Assembly: GCA_050084515.1 (NCBI GenBank)
Contig: CM114271.1
Location: 52,080,001 to 52,144,000, forward strand
From: Blasia pusilla
Lineage: Eukaryota; Marchantiophyta; Marchantiopsida; Blasiales
Length of the DNA: 64,000 nt
Direction: 5' to 3'
The notes below the pieces were generated by a model. That model was given only the letters and a program-made list of their open reading frames with translations, was not told the DNA's origin and did no database searches. Positions 23,126-34,649 of this stretch are shown one piece after another (position 1 is the stretch's first letter; every line of letters starts with the position of its first letter). Both the position numbers and the translations under genes were made by a program.

Positions 23126-26100
23126 ATGTCCACATCGCAGCTCTCGTCAATTGCACCGCTGCTGCCACTACGAATCGATCCTAGCAGTGGGACTTTGCGA
23201 TGGATCAGCGGAGTCGAGTCTGCTCTCACCCTTGTGGCCGGGGGCCCGGACACCAGCCTGGTCAGCAGCGGTATTGCGTTGTATGATATCATGGTGGACA
23301 TGCGCGTTGCCAATGGCGAAACCAGCGATCTGTCGCCTCAGGTTGCAGTTGGGCTCACTCGACTCTTCGACCAAGTATGTTCCTCGCGCCCACATTGTCC
23401 AAATCACAGTTGGATTCACTGCTCTGGTGACAATTCGACTCTCGTAAGGAAAAATTCAAGTGCACCATTCATGCGATGATGTCAGAGGATAGAATTGGCT
23501 TGTAATGAACAAACCCCACCACAATCATCATTAGAGAGGGAGCCTTGAGATAACTCTGCCTTGCATGGCCGTGGACATGTTGTAGGCACTACTTCTGGCA
23601 TTAAGAAGCCCACATTGGAATACCGTAGAGCGTAGACTACCGACGACACTGGGCCCAGATTGGCACCCAGATGGTGTAGGGACTCCTCATAGCAATTGTC
23701 GAACAGTGCCATACAGATGTGGTAAGGATCTGTGACATTAATAAGCAAACCACATTGGCACACAAATGGTGTAGAGACTCGTGACAGCGCTGAGCCCAGA
23801 TCGCCACCCAGCTGATGTAAAAACTACTGATGCCACTGAGCCCGGTTTGCCACGCACCTGATGGGGGTGCTCCTCGCAGCAATAAGCGAACAATGGCACA
23901 CAATCGTGGTAGGGATTTCTGGCATCAATAAGCCCACATTGGCTCACAGATAGTGCAGAGTAGTTGATAGCATGGAGCTCAGATCTTCACACCTGGTGGA
24001 TGGGCTCCTCGCTGCAATAAGTGGACAATGTCTCACAGATGTCGTCGGGACCCCTGAAATTAACAAGTTTACATCAGAATATGGATGTTGTAGAGATTTC
24101 TGAGCCCAGATCGCCACCCAGGTAGTGTAGAGACCACTGACAGCACTGTGCCCCAGACTGCCATACGTGGTGTGGGGGATCTTCACAGCAACAAGCGAAC
24201 GTTGGCACGCAGATGTTGTGTGGAGACCTCTGACATGAATAAGCTCACATTGCCACAGAGATGGTGTGCTCACAGCAATAAGCCAATGGTGGTACAAAGC
24301 TGTTGTGGGGACTTCTAACATTAATGAGCCCACATTTACACAGAGATGGTGTAGGAACTGCTGACACTAATCAGCCCAACTTGGCACAGAGACGGTATAG
24401 AGACCAGTGACACTAGTTTGTCCAGATTGGCACAGAGATGCTACAGGGGCTTCTGACAGGAATGCTCCCATCTTGGTATAGATACGGTGTAGGGACTTCT
24501 TTCAATAATAAAGCCCAGATTGACACATTGATTGTCTAGGGATATACGACAGTAATAAGCTTAGGTTGACGAAGACTGTAGGGACTACTACTGACACAGA
24601 CAGTAGTATGCCCAGCTTGGCACAGAGATTGTGTATAGACAAGTACAAAGGGAAATTAGCCCAGTATGGAGTAGGGATGCTGTGGTGGCAGATGTCTCAG
24701 TACTAAGGTCGTTCACATGAATTGGTGTCACTGCAGCTTGAAATTGCACCGAATTTTTTCAAGACAACACTGCCCAATATAGCGAAGCTTTGCCTGCAGT
24801 TTCCTGGCCTATTGAGAAAGCATGTGAGGGAGGTGAATGGAGTGTGCGGGGAGAAGTTGGCACCGGTTACCTTGCGCGTGCTGCGAACCCAGGAACCTGG
24901 ATTGGTACTCCTGCATCAAGTAAGTTTTACTGTGTTGAATTCTATGTTTGTATCGCTAGGCATGTCTTACATAAATGATAGAGTTAGACTCCCTTACTCA
25001 AAGGTGGATTCAAGGTTATGAAGTTTTGCAGAGCAGGTGGTGGAGTCTCAACAACACACTCATTTGTGCTTCTTTCACAAAGCTCCCAAAGTCCTGCATC
25101 ATCATAACAAAGGTTTCTGGGATTGAAGGTGCACATGAATTTGTTCAGGCTTCTTAAACCTAGTATCAGATGTGGTAACTTAGGAATTACCACATGGGTG
25201 CTAGGTTTAAGAAGCCTGGTGCAAATGATTGGCCTGGTTTTCTAGGATGAGGTGATGCCCTTAGAATCAGAAGAGTTTCTCCAGGCTGCCATCTCCAGAA
25301 GGTAATAAGTATTGATCCATCCCTGAAACTATCCCTGTTGGGCGACTTGTCACTGACTCTAGTTTTTGGCCTGTGGTCAGCATTTCATTGCAGCGCTGCT
25401 AGCTTGTGCGTTCTTCTGTTTGTATCCAAGTGCACATAAAGAGCGGAAGAAGGACAGTCTCTCTCTTATCAATTTCGATGCCCTTTATGTGTAAGTCCTC
25501 CCAAGCGCAAATATGAAAGCTCCCTAAGCTGTTGGTAGTCAACCTTCTCGTGGTCGTAAGGGAAAAGTCAGAGTCCAAAATTTTGGAAAATGTGCTGAGA
25601 CAGTACTCATCGTAAGAGTAGTTTTCTGTGTGCTTGAAAAGAATTTCTGGCTATCGATTGCCGGATTGAAGAACCTTCCAGTGTGATGGTAGAATTATCC
25701 TTCAGTTTGTTTTTTTAGTACCCATGTACGATGTCTCTTTTTCCGTTGCAGCTTCTATTAAGAGAGACATGGTCAGTAGTTGGACTCATTTGTGGAACTG
25801 GGAATGCGTTGGTGTGCTTGCAGGGGAGTTGTTTATGCAGGGAGCAGCCAAGTTGGTAAAGTTAAGTGTCTTATAAATTACTTCAAAAAGGTGTGTACCA
25901 ACATGCCACAAGGGACAGTATCCTTTGAGCGGAAAGTTCTACTGCCAAAGAACTCCTCACCAGCAGGGGCCTTCGTTGCTTTTCCGAGTGAAGACTTTTG
26001 GAGCAAATGCCAGTTACCTCTTTGCAAAATGGAAGTAAGTGAACAAACTTCTCGATAGGCCTGTTCCTCCGAGCTTTGAAGCAACAAACATCAGTTCAGA

Positions 26101-28842
26101 CTAGTGTTGTATACAAGATACAACTTTTCCATTCGTAGAGCTGTAAGGCCTAGATTTCAATTGTAATCTAGTTGCGAATCAAAGTTTGGGTACCAATCAT
26201 ATATGCATTCCAGGTTCTTGAGAAGGGAGCTATAGAGGATGCTGGGTCAGACTACATGCAGGTCGACTTTGCCAACGAGAGCCTTGGTGGGGGGGTGCTT
26301 AATCAAGGATGTGTGCAAGTATGTGTCCTGATCCTGTGGACTACTCAATATTTCCTACTTGTTCCTGTATGCGTAGACAAAGCAAAGTTTTATCTTATGG
26401 AAGCTAAGGTTTACTGGTATATTTGTTATTCTTAAGAGTTTCAGGGCTGGAAAGGATTGTGATCTGTCATCTTGAGCTCAAAACGTATTAATGAGTGGGT
26501 TCACAATGCTTGAAAGTGGCGAGCAGTAGTACCAATAAAGTAGTACTGTGGAATGAATGCATGTGCCCCTGGAATGTAAATTGCTTTCCAGACTGGACAT
26601 CCACTAGTTTATTACTAGATAGGAATTTGGTTCTGATCCATGTATACTTTGCCAGCCATGTCTCATATGACGAGGTGACGGAAAGTAATTAATACCTTAG
26701 CTTCTTGGAAGAAATCTATCGTACAGGTCGTCATCTTTTGGTGTGCTGTCCTTTCTTAGATTCTCTGAATGACTTGTTTTGTTATGCAGGAGGAAATTCG
26801 TTTCATGATCAGTCCTGAGTTGATTGCAGGCATGCTGTTTTTGGCACCAATGGCAGACAATGAATCCATTGAAATGATTGGAGCACAAACATTTTCTAAA
26901 TATGAAGGGTAAGTCCATCAGTCTGTGAGCTAACTTATTCAATCGGTTTATACCGGTAACGTGATGTTCAGATGTTAAACACCTTATTTACTGGCACAGT
27001 TGTTCTTCCCTGCCGTGAATCGTATGGTATGCTGCTGATTTGGCACTCGCAATGTGTGCCTTCAACTTGCAGGGCAGTTCAGATGATTGGATCAGTCTGT
27101 GAGCTACAATTGCTTTTAACGTAGAAACTAAACTCACATTGAGGTAGGCAGCTTCAAAGGTGGATGGGGAAGAATCTAGTGGATTCATCTTGAACACCGT
27201 GAGTTGTGACTTCAAGTAGATGAAGAAGTATAGCAGATGGTCTGAAAGTGGTGTTTTTGTGGTGTCAGTTATGCACATAAGTTCTGCTTTGCTGGGGACT
27301 ACATTGATGACACTCCTAGAGATTCATGGGGTCGACGAAAGACTTATATTTCAGCAATTGATGCCCTCTGTTCACCTGGAGAGAGTCAATTTGAACCTGA
27401 ACTTATCCTAAGGTATCAGGCTTGGTGTTTATGAATTTGTGGTTAGTGTTTTGTGTAGTCAGTGGAGTACATTCTTTCCTCGTTGTGTTCATCAAATGGA
27501 CTAGAATAGCAGCTGCTGTTAGGTGTCTGCCTTTTGCCAGTCACACTATGATAGGTCTGGGTGGCAAGGTTGGAGCTATGACAGGCATGGGTGAGTGAAT
27601 TTTAAACATTGCACCATAGAGTCTCCTGTTGTGACTCCCGTGACTTTCTCAGTGGTGGTCTCTTGAAATATGTTGGTTCTTATATGTATGGACAGGGAGC
27701 TCAACAAGGCCTTTTGTGGCTTTTTGAACCATTCATCATTGTGTGATTATCCCAGAGATTGGGAGGAACTTGCTACGTATGAAACTAGGAACACTTCTGT
27801 CATTCCTGCCTCACAAATAACGGTAAGTTGGACTCCATTCTTTCACTGTTCATACATGGGTTGTCTTAATTTTCGTTTCCCACAACTCAGATGGGTACTC
27901 TTTATCACCCAACCCACATTTTCCACTAGCATCAAGTTCCTTCAGTAAATAATCATGATTAGGAACGGGAAGTGATGAAACTAAGAGTTCACTTGATGCA
28001 ATGCATATGCTTCCAGGAAAGTGCCAAACAAGAGCAAGTCAATTCTACAAGGCCAGACGACAAGACTGCTGACCAGGAATTGTTGAGTGCAAATGAAAGT
28101 GAGCAACCCCGACTTTCGGAGGATGATAAAGCTGATTCCACAGGTCGTTGTGTCATGCATGAGACACACAAGGGGATTGCAACAGGAAACTGGGGTTCTG
28201 GGGCCTTTGGTGGAAATCTTGAACTTAAAAGCCTTCTGCAGTGGTTAGCTGCTTCTGTGGTGAGTGTCTTGCCCTTCTTCATTTCTTTTCATTTTGGATA
28301 TGTTCGTCATGAAGAATATGGGTGGGATATCTTTGCTTTGGGCAGATCTCCCACTCATGACTGTGTAGCTTCTGACCTGCGAACATCATTACTGTATCAA
28401 TGTTTGGTGTTGTCGCCATATTCATACCCATAAATCAGGATGAGGCAGACTGAATCAGTGGTACAGGGCAAGACTTTAATTTAAGGGTGTTTTTATTTGC
28501 AGGCTGGGTGCCCAAAGGTGCAGTATTATAGTTTTGGTGATCATCGTGCACGGAGATTGCAAGAGGTAATGGGTGATATCCTTTCTTATGCAGCATCATG
28601 TATGGTTAGAGTAAAAGTACAAAAGTTGGTGCCTGGTGCCAGGGGATTCTTCTCGATCATCAGATAGATTGTTGTCGTGTTGATCGCAGGTTATCGACTG
28701 GATTGTACAAGAGGGCTGGCCTGTTGCAGAACTTTGGACAATGTTGATAGAATATGGAAACTGCCGGTTGAATCGGCAGGTCAAGTCAGAGTTGTACGAC
28801 TGGATTCTACCTCAACCAAGCACAGGTTTATTCACACACTGA
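23126..28842 (+). CDS. PARG: Poly(ADP-ribose) glycohydrolase, copy 1
   Basis: Eleven exons: 23126-23374, 24737-24919, 25381-25490, 25824-26034, 26214-26318, 26790-26908, 27269-27412, 27696-27822, 28017-28259, 28503-28565, 28690-28842. GT-AG junctions and phases all join; 1707 nt give 568 codons plus TGA (Arabidopsis PARG1 is about 548 aa from memory). The signature GGGVLNQGCVQ-EE spans the exon 5/6 junction, with both catalytic Glu and the upstream Asp of VDFAN present. Other plant PARG blocks are QLPLCKMEV-, RFMISPELIAGMLF, AIDALC, LNKAFCGFLN, GNWGSGAFGG and LQWLAAS. The enzyme cleaves ribose-ribose bonds of poly(ADP-ribose), opposing PARPs in DNA repair, stress and immunity, mainly in the nucleus. 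Exon 9 carries a variable acidic insert (NESEQPRLSEDDKADS). Duplicate of the gene at 41110-47245. Appears intact. Confidence 0.95.
23560..24640. repeat. Degenerate ~60-bp tandem repeat filling PARG1 intron 1
   Basis: About 1.1 kb of the 1.36-kb first intron consists of repeats with the pattern 'GTAGGGACTtCTGACA..AATAAGCCCACaTTGGCACA.AGATGGT', roughly 15-18 diverged units. The second PARG copy lacks it (intron 1 there is 233 bp). The array therefore arose after duplication or was lost in the other copy. Confidence 0.8.
25146..25218. repeat. 73-bp fold-back in PARG1 intron 2
   Basis: Perfect 18-bp arms, CAGGCTTCTTAAACCTAG and CTAGGTTTAAGAAGCCTG, enclose a second inner stem, TGTGGTAA/TTACCACA, with 6-7 nt internal loops and a short terminal loop. 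Size and shape resemble a small MITE or a pre-miRNA-like hairpin. It lies on the sense strand between exons 2 and 3. Confidence 0.9.
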
Positions 28843-31800
28843 GTACATGCTCACAATTAATATGTGCACAACGAAATGTATGACTCCAGATGCACCATGA
28901 ATTTATACCCTGGAATTCTGCTGGGGCCCAGAGCAATGTCTTTGTCTGCTGCTGATCTGTTTCTGAGAGGACGTGAGCGTCACCTTTACATTATGTGTCA
29001 CCATCCCAAACCTTGCAAGAAGAGATGTAAACCTCTGGATATTTTAACTTTCAGGTATTTAACCATAGAGTGGTGACAAATGTAGCTTTTCTATAAATGT
29101 GTTCTCACGCTTGTGAAGAAAGTTCGGAGTGATGGGTTGCACACTTCCTGTCCAGACTGTACCTTTTCTCAAGCGTTCTGGTGTGATCTCAATATCCAAA
29201 GACCTTTCACCTTTCAGCAATCAACAAAGAAAAAACACCAGACTCAGTAGATCGCATACGTTTTTTATAGATGATTTTGAGATTCAAAGTGGAATGCACC
29301 AATTGCAGAGATGGTTTGGAATTCCAAGAAACTGTTAACTTCTTACATAGTGGTCCCTTTTGAGTCGATTCTGATTTTTGCATATTGGTTCATGGGATCT
29401 CCTTGTCGACTTTTCGGTGTGAATGAATGAATGGATTTATTCTCAGGACCCATGGGACTGAAGTTACAATGTTTGCAGAACCCATGTAGGCCAGATCGTG
29501 GAAGACGCATAACAGGAAAAGAACTCGGTGCTAGAAGTGTCTTAAGAAGTTGAATGTTGTAGATGCTCTAATTTAGCAGCCACACACACTGCTTTAGAAC
29601 AGTAGGTTTATGAACACTTTTCTTATGAGACTTGAAAGCACTCCTACTGGGGGTGGACATGCCCTGGAAGAGTTCAGAGAAGTTCTTTCCAATTTTTACG
29701 TTTGCTGAATTTGATATGGTGCAGCTCTCCTTCGTTCACGTCCTCTGAACTGTTGCAATGTGTACCTAGTTTGTCTTCCCATTAGCGAGTGAACTTTCTC
29801 TAAGTCTAATTAGCCACATCTGAATGTGGTCAGTGACCACCGTTGTGCTGTAGACATCAGGATTGAAAGGTAAGAAGCTCTGTTCAGTTGATCGCCCAAC
29901 ATTCTTGAAGCTGTGATAGGTTCCAATCCTTTCTTCCCTTCTGGAATTGAATGAATGAATAAATACCGAACGTGATGGGACTTGAAGTTACAACATTTTC
30001 CGTACCAATGAATATCAGATCAAGCAAGGGAAGACAGCATAAGAAGACATTGTTGTCTAAAGAATCTAACTCTTCTACTAGATGTGAAACTGAGAAACCA
30101 CACCCGTTTGTGGAAACTTAGCGATTTGAAACTGCTTATCACAGGACATGAAAACCATCAGAAAGGAGTCCAAGGAGACTTCTTTCTGATGTTGTTTGGA
30201 CTCCTTTCTGATTTTGTCAAGGTAGTTGCATTTGAAGAGTGATTGCTTCTCATAGTCCTGTTCCTCTGAGCTGCAACATCTGCATAGACTTTCTTCCCTT
30301 TTGATGAGTGAAAACTTCCCCATGCTAGTCTGACGAGCCACATCTGAACCTGGCCAGTGCTTTATGTAGCTTAGTGGACATGGGGAGGGGAGGAGGAATT
30401 TACACGCTTCAACAAACAAGTCACCCCTCTGAGGCGAAAGGGTAGAATCCATCATGATGCACCTAACATTCGGACTGAAGCGAGTTTTTATCATTTGCTC
30501 ATGACGTCTGTTTCAGGCAAGTACACTCTGCGCCCAAAAGCTTTGAGGTTTGCTCTCTTCTCCCTAGATGATGACACGGAGAATCTAGTGGAGAATGTCT
30601 CGAGGGATAGGAAGCTATTGGCTCGGCCAAGGAGGTTGTATGGTGGCTGCTGGTTCTTCATGTTTCGGAGCAGCAAAAGGGAATAGGCGCAACTCAAATG
30701 TCTTTCATCAATAGAATTCTTAGTTCAGTAGCATGTTTATTGGCTATGAGCAGTTTGTCTCCACAAGATGGGCTCGAACCAATTGTAAATCTGGGCATGA
30801 GGGTGATAAATTGATCCTTGGCTGCAAATTATTGCATGATACCACTCTGGTGCAAGAGTCCAATGAATGCTTCGACATGAGAACTGGGGTTCCTAGAGAT
30901 AGAAAGTTGCTAGCTGTCACAACCATTCAAGCTGGAGTTCCACGTCAACAATGGGAAACCACTTCAACATTCTGAGACAAACAACCAGTCCCCTAACAAG
31001 AAGTAGACAACCATAAACTCTCCAAGCTTGTCACACCCATGAGGAGATGTTGGCTACGGATGTCTGCAAGCCTGGTGTGGTTTGAAGGTTGAGTTCCATA
31101 CCTGCTTCTGCCATCCTCAACCCCCTCCAAAGGGAAAATCTCCATGAAATCCAGCACTCCACACGGTCGGGAGGAGACTTCAAGTCATTACCCACTTCCT
31201 TGGAAGGAGATTGCTGCAGAGAAATCAACAAACTAGTTAAGTTGGCACCATCACCACTAGAGTTCTCCAGATTGAGATTTATTGTCCATGCCTTAGCACT
31301 AGCACTCGAGAATCTGCCTTTTGGTCCAAAAGGCAGATGAGCTAAGAGCTTGGATATACTCCCATAATTTGCTACACGTTCCTCCCTCATGCACCCATCC
31401 CGAACATGCTCACGACGTGCAATCACCACCAAGGATTATGAAAGAAGCTAGAAAGGTTGGATTCATTACCAACATCATGCAATCACCATGGGAGATTTTG
31501 GAAGTAGAAGAAGGTAGGACATGTTCATGGCTTTTGTGGGGATCGAATCCAATGTTTCTAGCTTCTTCCTTCGATACTTTTGACTCTCCAATCACACCAT
31601 GGGTCGATGTTCGTTTTCCACTATGTGCACGTTAGAGAATGTGGATAACCTTGTCATAGGCACTTTGGCACACTTAGAGAAGGATGAGAAAGTCTCAAGA
31701 TATAATTGCAGAGTTGTCATGAGTATATATTTTGAGGAAGGCGAAGTAGAAGAATAGGAGGATTTGCATTAATCATGCCTTTGCTCCTCCACTTAAACAT

Positions 31801-32800
31801 GAAGGTAGGAAAGGTTGATGAATGCCATAGGATGCCTAGGAGAGAATGTTAGAAAATTTGATTTAAATTCTTGGCGAAAAGCTCTTGAAGTCGATTGCAT
31901 CCTTTTGTAATCAATCAACAAAAATTGCGGTATAATTGCTTGTGTAGCAAGTGGAAGAAGAACACATGCAAATCTTAGTTGTTGTTGCAAATAATAGATT
32001 CCCCTCTTCCGCATGGGCCATATGATCCATCAAAATAGATGCATTTCCTAGGAGAAAATTTTAAGACATGATCCGAGCAATCAAAACCCAAGTGCACAAA
32101 AGTGGTTGGTACCGATGCGACTATACAGGAAACCCCATAGCTCTAAGAGAAATAGACAAGACAGCTTGTCACAAAGTCAAGACACCATCATCTATCTGAA
32201 ATGTATTTTGATAAAAAAGTTGACCAAAATTTGTCATGATAGGCCAAAAAAGGCCAACCGATGTAAGAACTCTAAAGCGGGAGGATAAGTAGGAAGAAGG
32301 TAGAAAGTATGCCGTAGATTTGTAGAAAACATTAGGACAGAATCCCAAGTCACTTGGGGATCCCCTTCATAACATAACGAATTGAAATACCAAGAACCTT
32401 CATCCCATCGATGCATATGGTAAATCAAAAATAAGTGAGATGAATGTTGAGGAAAGGCATGAAAGAGACCATATCCAATATTTACTAGGTTGGATTTTAA
32501 GGTTTAAGATAGAGAGTTGCTCCATAAAATGGATGTAAGTATAAACTACTTAAGAAGGAGGACAAATAATGTGGATGTCATAAACAATAGAAGGGAAGAA
32601 ATAAGATGGAAATGTTTGGGATGATGCTTGAAGGGTATGAAAAAGTGCAATAGTATAAAATGGTTAACTCATGGCATCATCTTCATGCATGTCAAAGGAT
32701 GATTCGAGAATACGATATTCTCCATAAGTAGCATGATGGTGAGAATACATCATGGATATATCATAGGCGTAGAAAGTGTGAGGAAATTGAATGAGACTCG
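28843..32800. other. Intergenic 3' of PARG1, no supported gene
   Basis: 28.8-31.7 kb holds diverged short duplications, e.g. 'GAATGAATGAATG' tracts followed by 'GATGGGACTTGAAGTTACAA'-like sequence near 29434 and 29945. Near 30770-30850 the reverse strand has GGTTCGAGCCC preceded by TGGTATCATGC. This recalls either a pol III promoter or a decayed primer-binding site of an LTR element. 31.7-32.8 kb is AT-rich. Short open frames (e.g. 30495-30686, 31321-31635) show no family resemblance and are not called. Confidence 0.45.
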
Positions 32801-32819
32801 TTATGTATCCTTCTATCGA

Positions 32820-33120
32820 GTATAACTCTTAGAAGATGACCGTACGAGAAAGTGAATTAAATGTGTTAGCCATATTGACTTGTATTATTATCCAATCTGG
32901 ATGAATGTCAACAATGAAGTATATCCCATGAACCATAGCCTCATAACGTGTAGTGGTGGCTACTCCAAATTTATGAGGTCCTAGAAATAAGTGGGCACTA
33001 AAGTAGACTAACCAAGTAATATGAAACCTCTCCAATAGCCAAAGGGCGTACACCAAAAGGAGGTCTATTCATAGCCAATAAATGTCAAGCCCCAAAGAGC
33101 CTAGAGATAAAGTGTGGGTG
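32820..33120 (-). pseudogene. LINE reverse transcriptase fragment
   Basis: On the minus strand NRPPFGVRPLAIGEV (about 33080) is followed by a frame change. Then come HKFGVATTTRYEAMVHGIYF and IHPDWIIIQVNMANTFNSLS (32829-33056), matching the RT palm of plant/algal LINE elements (GVA..GGCEA.VHGIR, HPDWVVLQVDVANAFN). The first catalytic Asp of VDVANAF is changed (VNMANTF). No further domains are recoverable, so it is a heavily decayed relic in AT-rich DNA. Confidence 0.7.
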
Positions 33121-33869
33121 ATGATATATTACAATATGTCCACACACCTTGTACAAGGAGATAAAGCTATTGTTTGAATCTTCCAAGATTCAATAAGCAG
33201 TTGCATAGATGCTCAAAAATCATGCTTCATAGCCTACCTACTAATAGCAAGGAGTGTGAAAAAACTCCCTTGTGAAAACCTTCTAGTCAAGTTCTAAGTA
33301 AAGATTTGTTACACAATCTTCCAGAAAAGATTGCGCATAACCACTTGAAGAAGGGTGAAGAGCTTCTAAGAGTTCCACTATGTTATTACTTTGAACAATT
33401 GAAGAGAGAGGATCCAATATTTGAGCCACACGTGAAAAACCATCAACTCGCCCAAAAAGTAGGCCACGTCAAAGGCGTCATTGTATTGAAGGCCTTCCAT
33501 GATTGGCACGTTGAGTGAGATGATCTTTTGCTAGGGCCTCCACTCAAAGTAAAATCTCATTTGTAAAGATCATCATCTCGATCATCATGAAGATCCCTAA
33601 ACATAAAGTGCTCAACATGCGGGAATATCTTGCAATGATTGGTCGCACTATCCCTTGGAGAGAACTAAAATTTGTTGGGGGAGGAGTAATAAAAGATACA
33701 AAGCATTGAAATCAAGAGGATCATACTTTAATCTTTATAACAAGAAAAGTAATGTTTGTTGGGTGATGGGCAAAATAGCAATAGGAATACGTGTGTTGAG
33801 TCTAGGATAAGAGAGACTAAGATGGAAAGAATGGAGAAGATCAATTTGGCTGAACCAAGTCAACGAAGA
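33121..33869. other. AT-rich spacer between LINE relic and gypsy copy B
   Basis: No recognisable coding content. A 70-codon open frame at 33306-33518 has no family resemblance. Composition changes sharply to GC-rich at about 33870, the presumed edge of the retroelement. Confidence 0.5.
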
Positions 33870-34649
33870 TAGGTGCGCCCTTCGCATTTAGGGCCCAAGG
33901 GGCCCACATAGGGCCGCGGACCCAAGTTTTCCCCAAGTTTTCCCCCACTCCAACGTGGTAGCACGGACCATAGTCGGTCGGGCAGTTGTAGCGAACGTGG
34001 TTGGTAGCACGGACGAGGTCGGTCAGGCGAACGCGGTGGCGCATGGGCAACGTGATGGCAGGGAGGACGTCGACGTGCTGAGTGACCGACAAGTTGGACA
34101 GCGGGCGTGACATGATGTTTTTGGGGCGCGACAGGGCATTGCGAGAGTTTACGATGGAGGGGCAGTGTGCATGATGCCGACGGGTTGTCCGCATCTGTTG
34201 ACGGGAGGATCGACGTGTTGGTTGAGGGGAGTGTTATGTTGCGGAGATTGTCATTTCATGTGGAGGAGTGCATGTTGACGGTGCAACAGGTTGGAGGGCG
34301 TGATCAGGTTACCCCGCACTTGTCGTGTGTGATTGAGAGTGCTGGGTATCGGGTAGTAGCTAGTGCTAGATGGGTGCAGTGATGGTGACGAGTGTAGATT
34401 CTTTTCATGTGTAGCATGTTGGTGGATATACGGCGGTTGCCGAGTAGGGGTCGCGTGTATGACCCGAGAGAGTGTACCTAGGTTAGGTGAGTCAGTTGGG
34501 AGGCTCATGGTGAGCTCGAGTGTTGAGCGTGCATGAGGCCGGGTATGTCATCACGGGATTGACGTTAGCATAGGTGAGCTAGTGAGGCGTGTGGGAGACT
34601 CTCGGTGAGTCTAAGTGCTTGAGCGGGTGAGACAGGGTTTGTCATCACG

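Noticed and set aside
30495-30686. 63-codon plus frame with RPKALRFALFSLDDDTENLV
   Set aside because: No family resemblance, no flanking splice signals of matching phase, and it lies in a duplicated non-coding stretch.
30771-30850. tRNA gene on the minus strand (GGTTCGAGCCC box)
   Set aside because: The distance to the putative A box is too long for a tRNA and no acceptor stem pairs; at most a retroelement or SINE relic.
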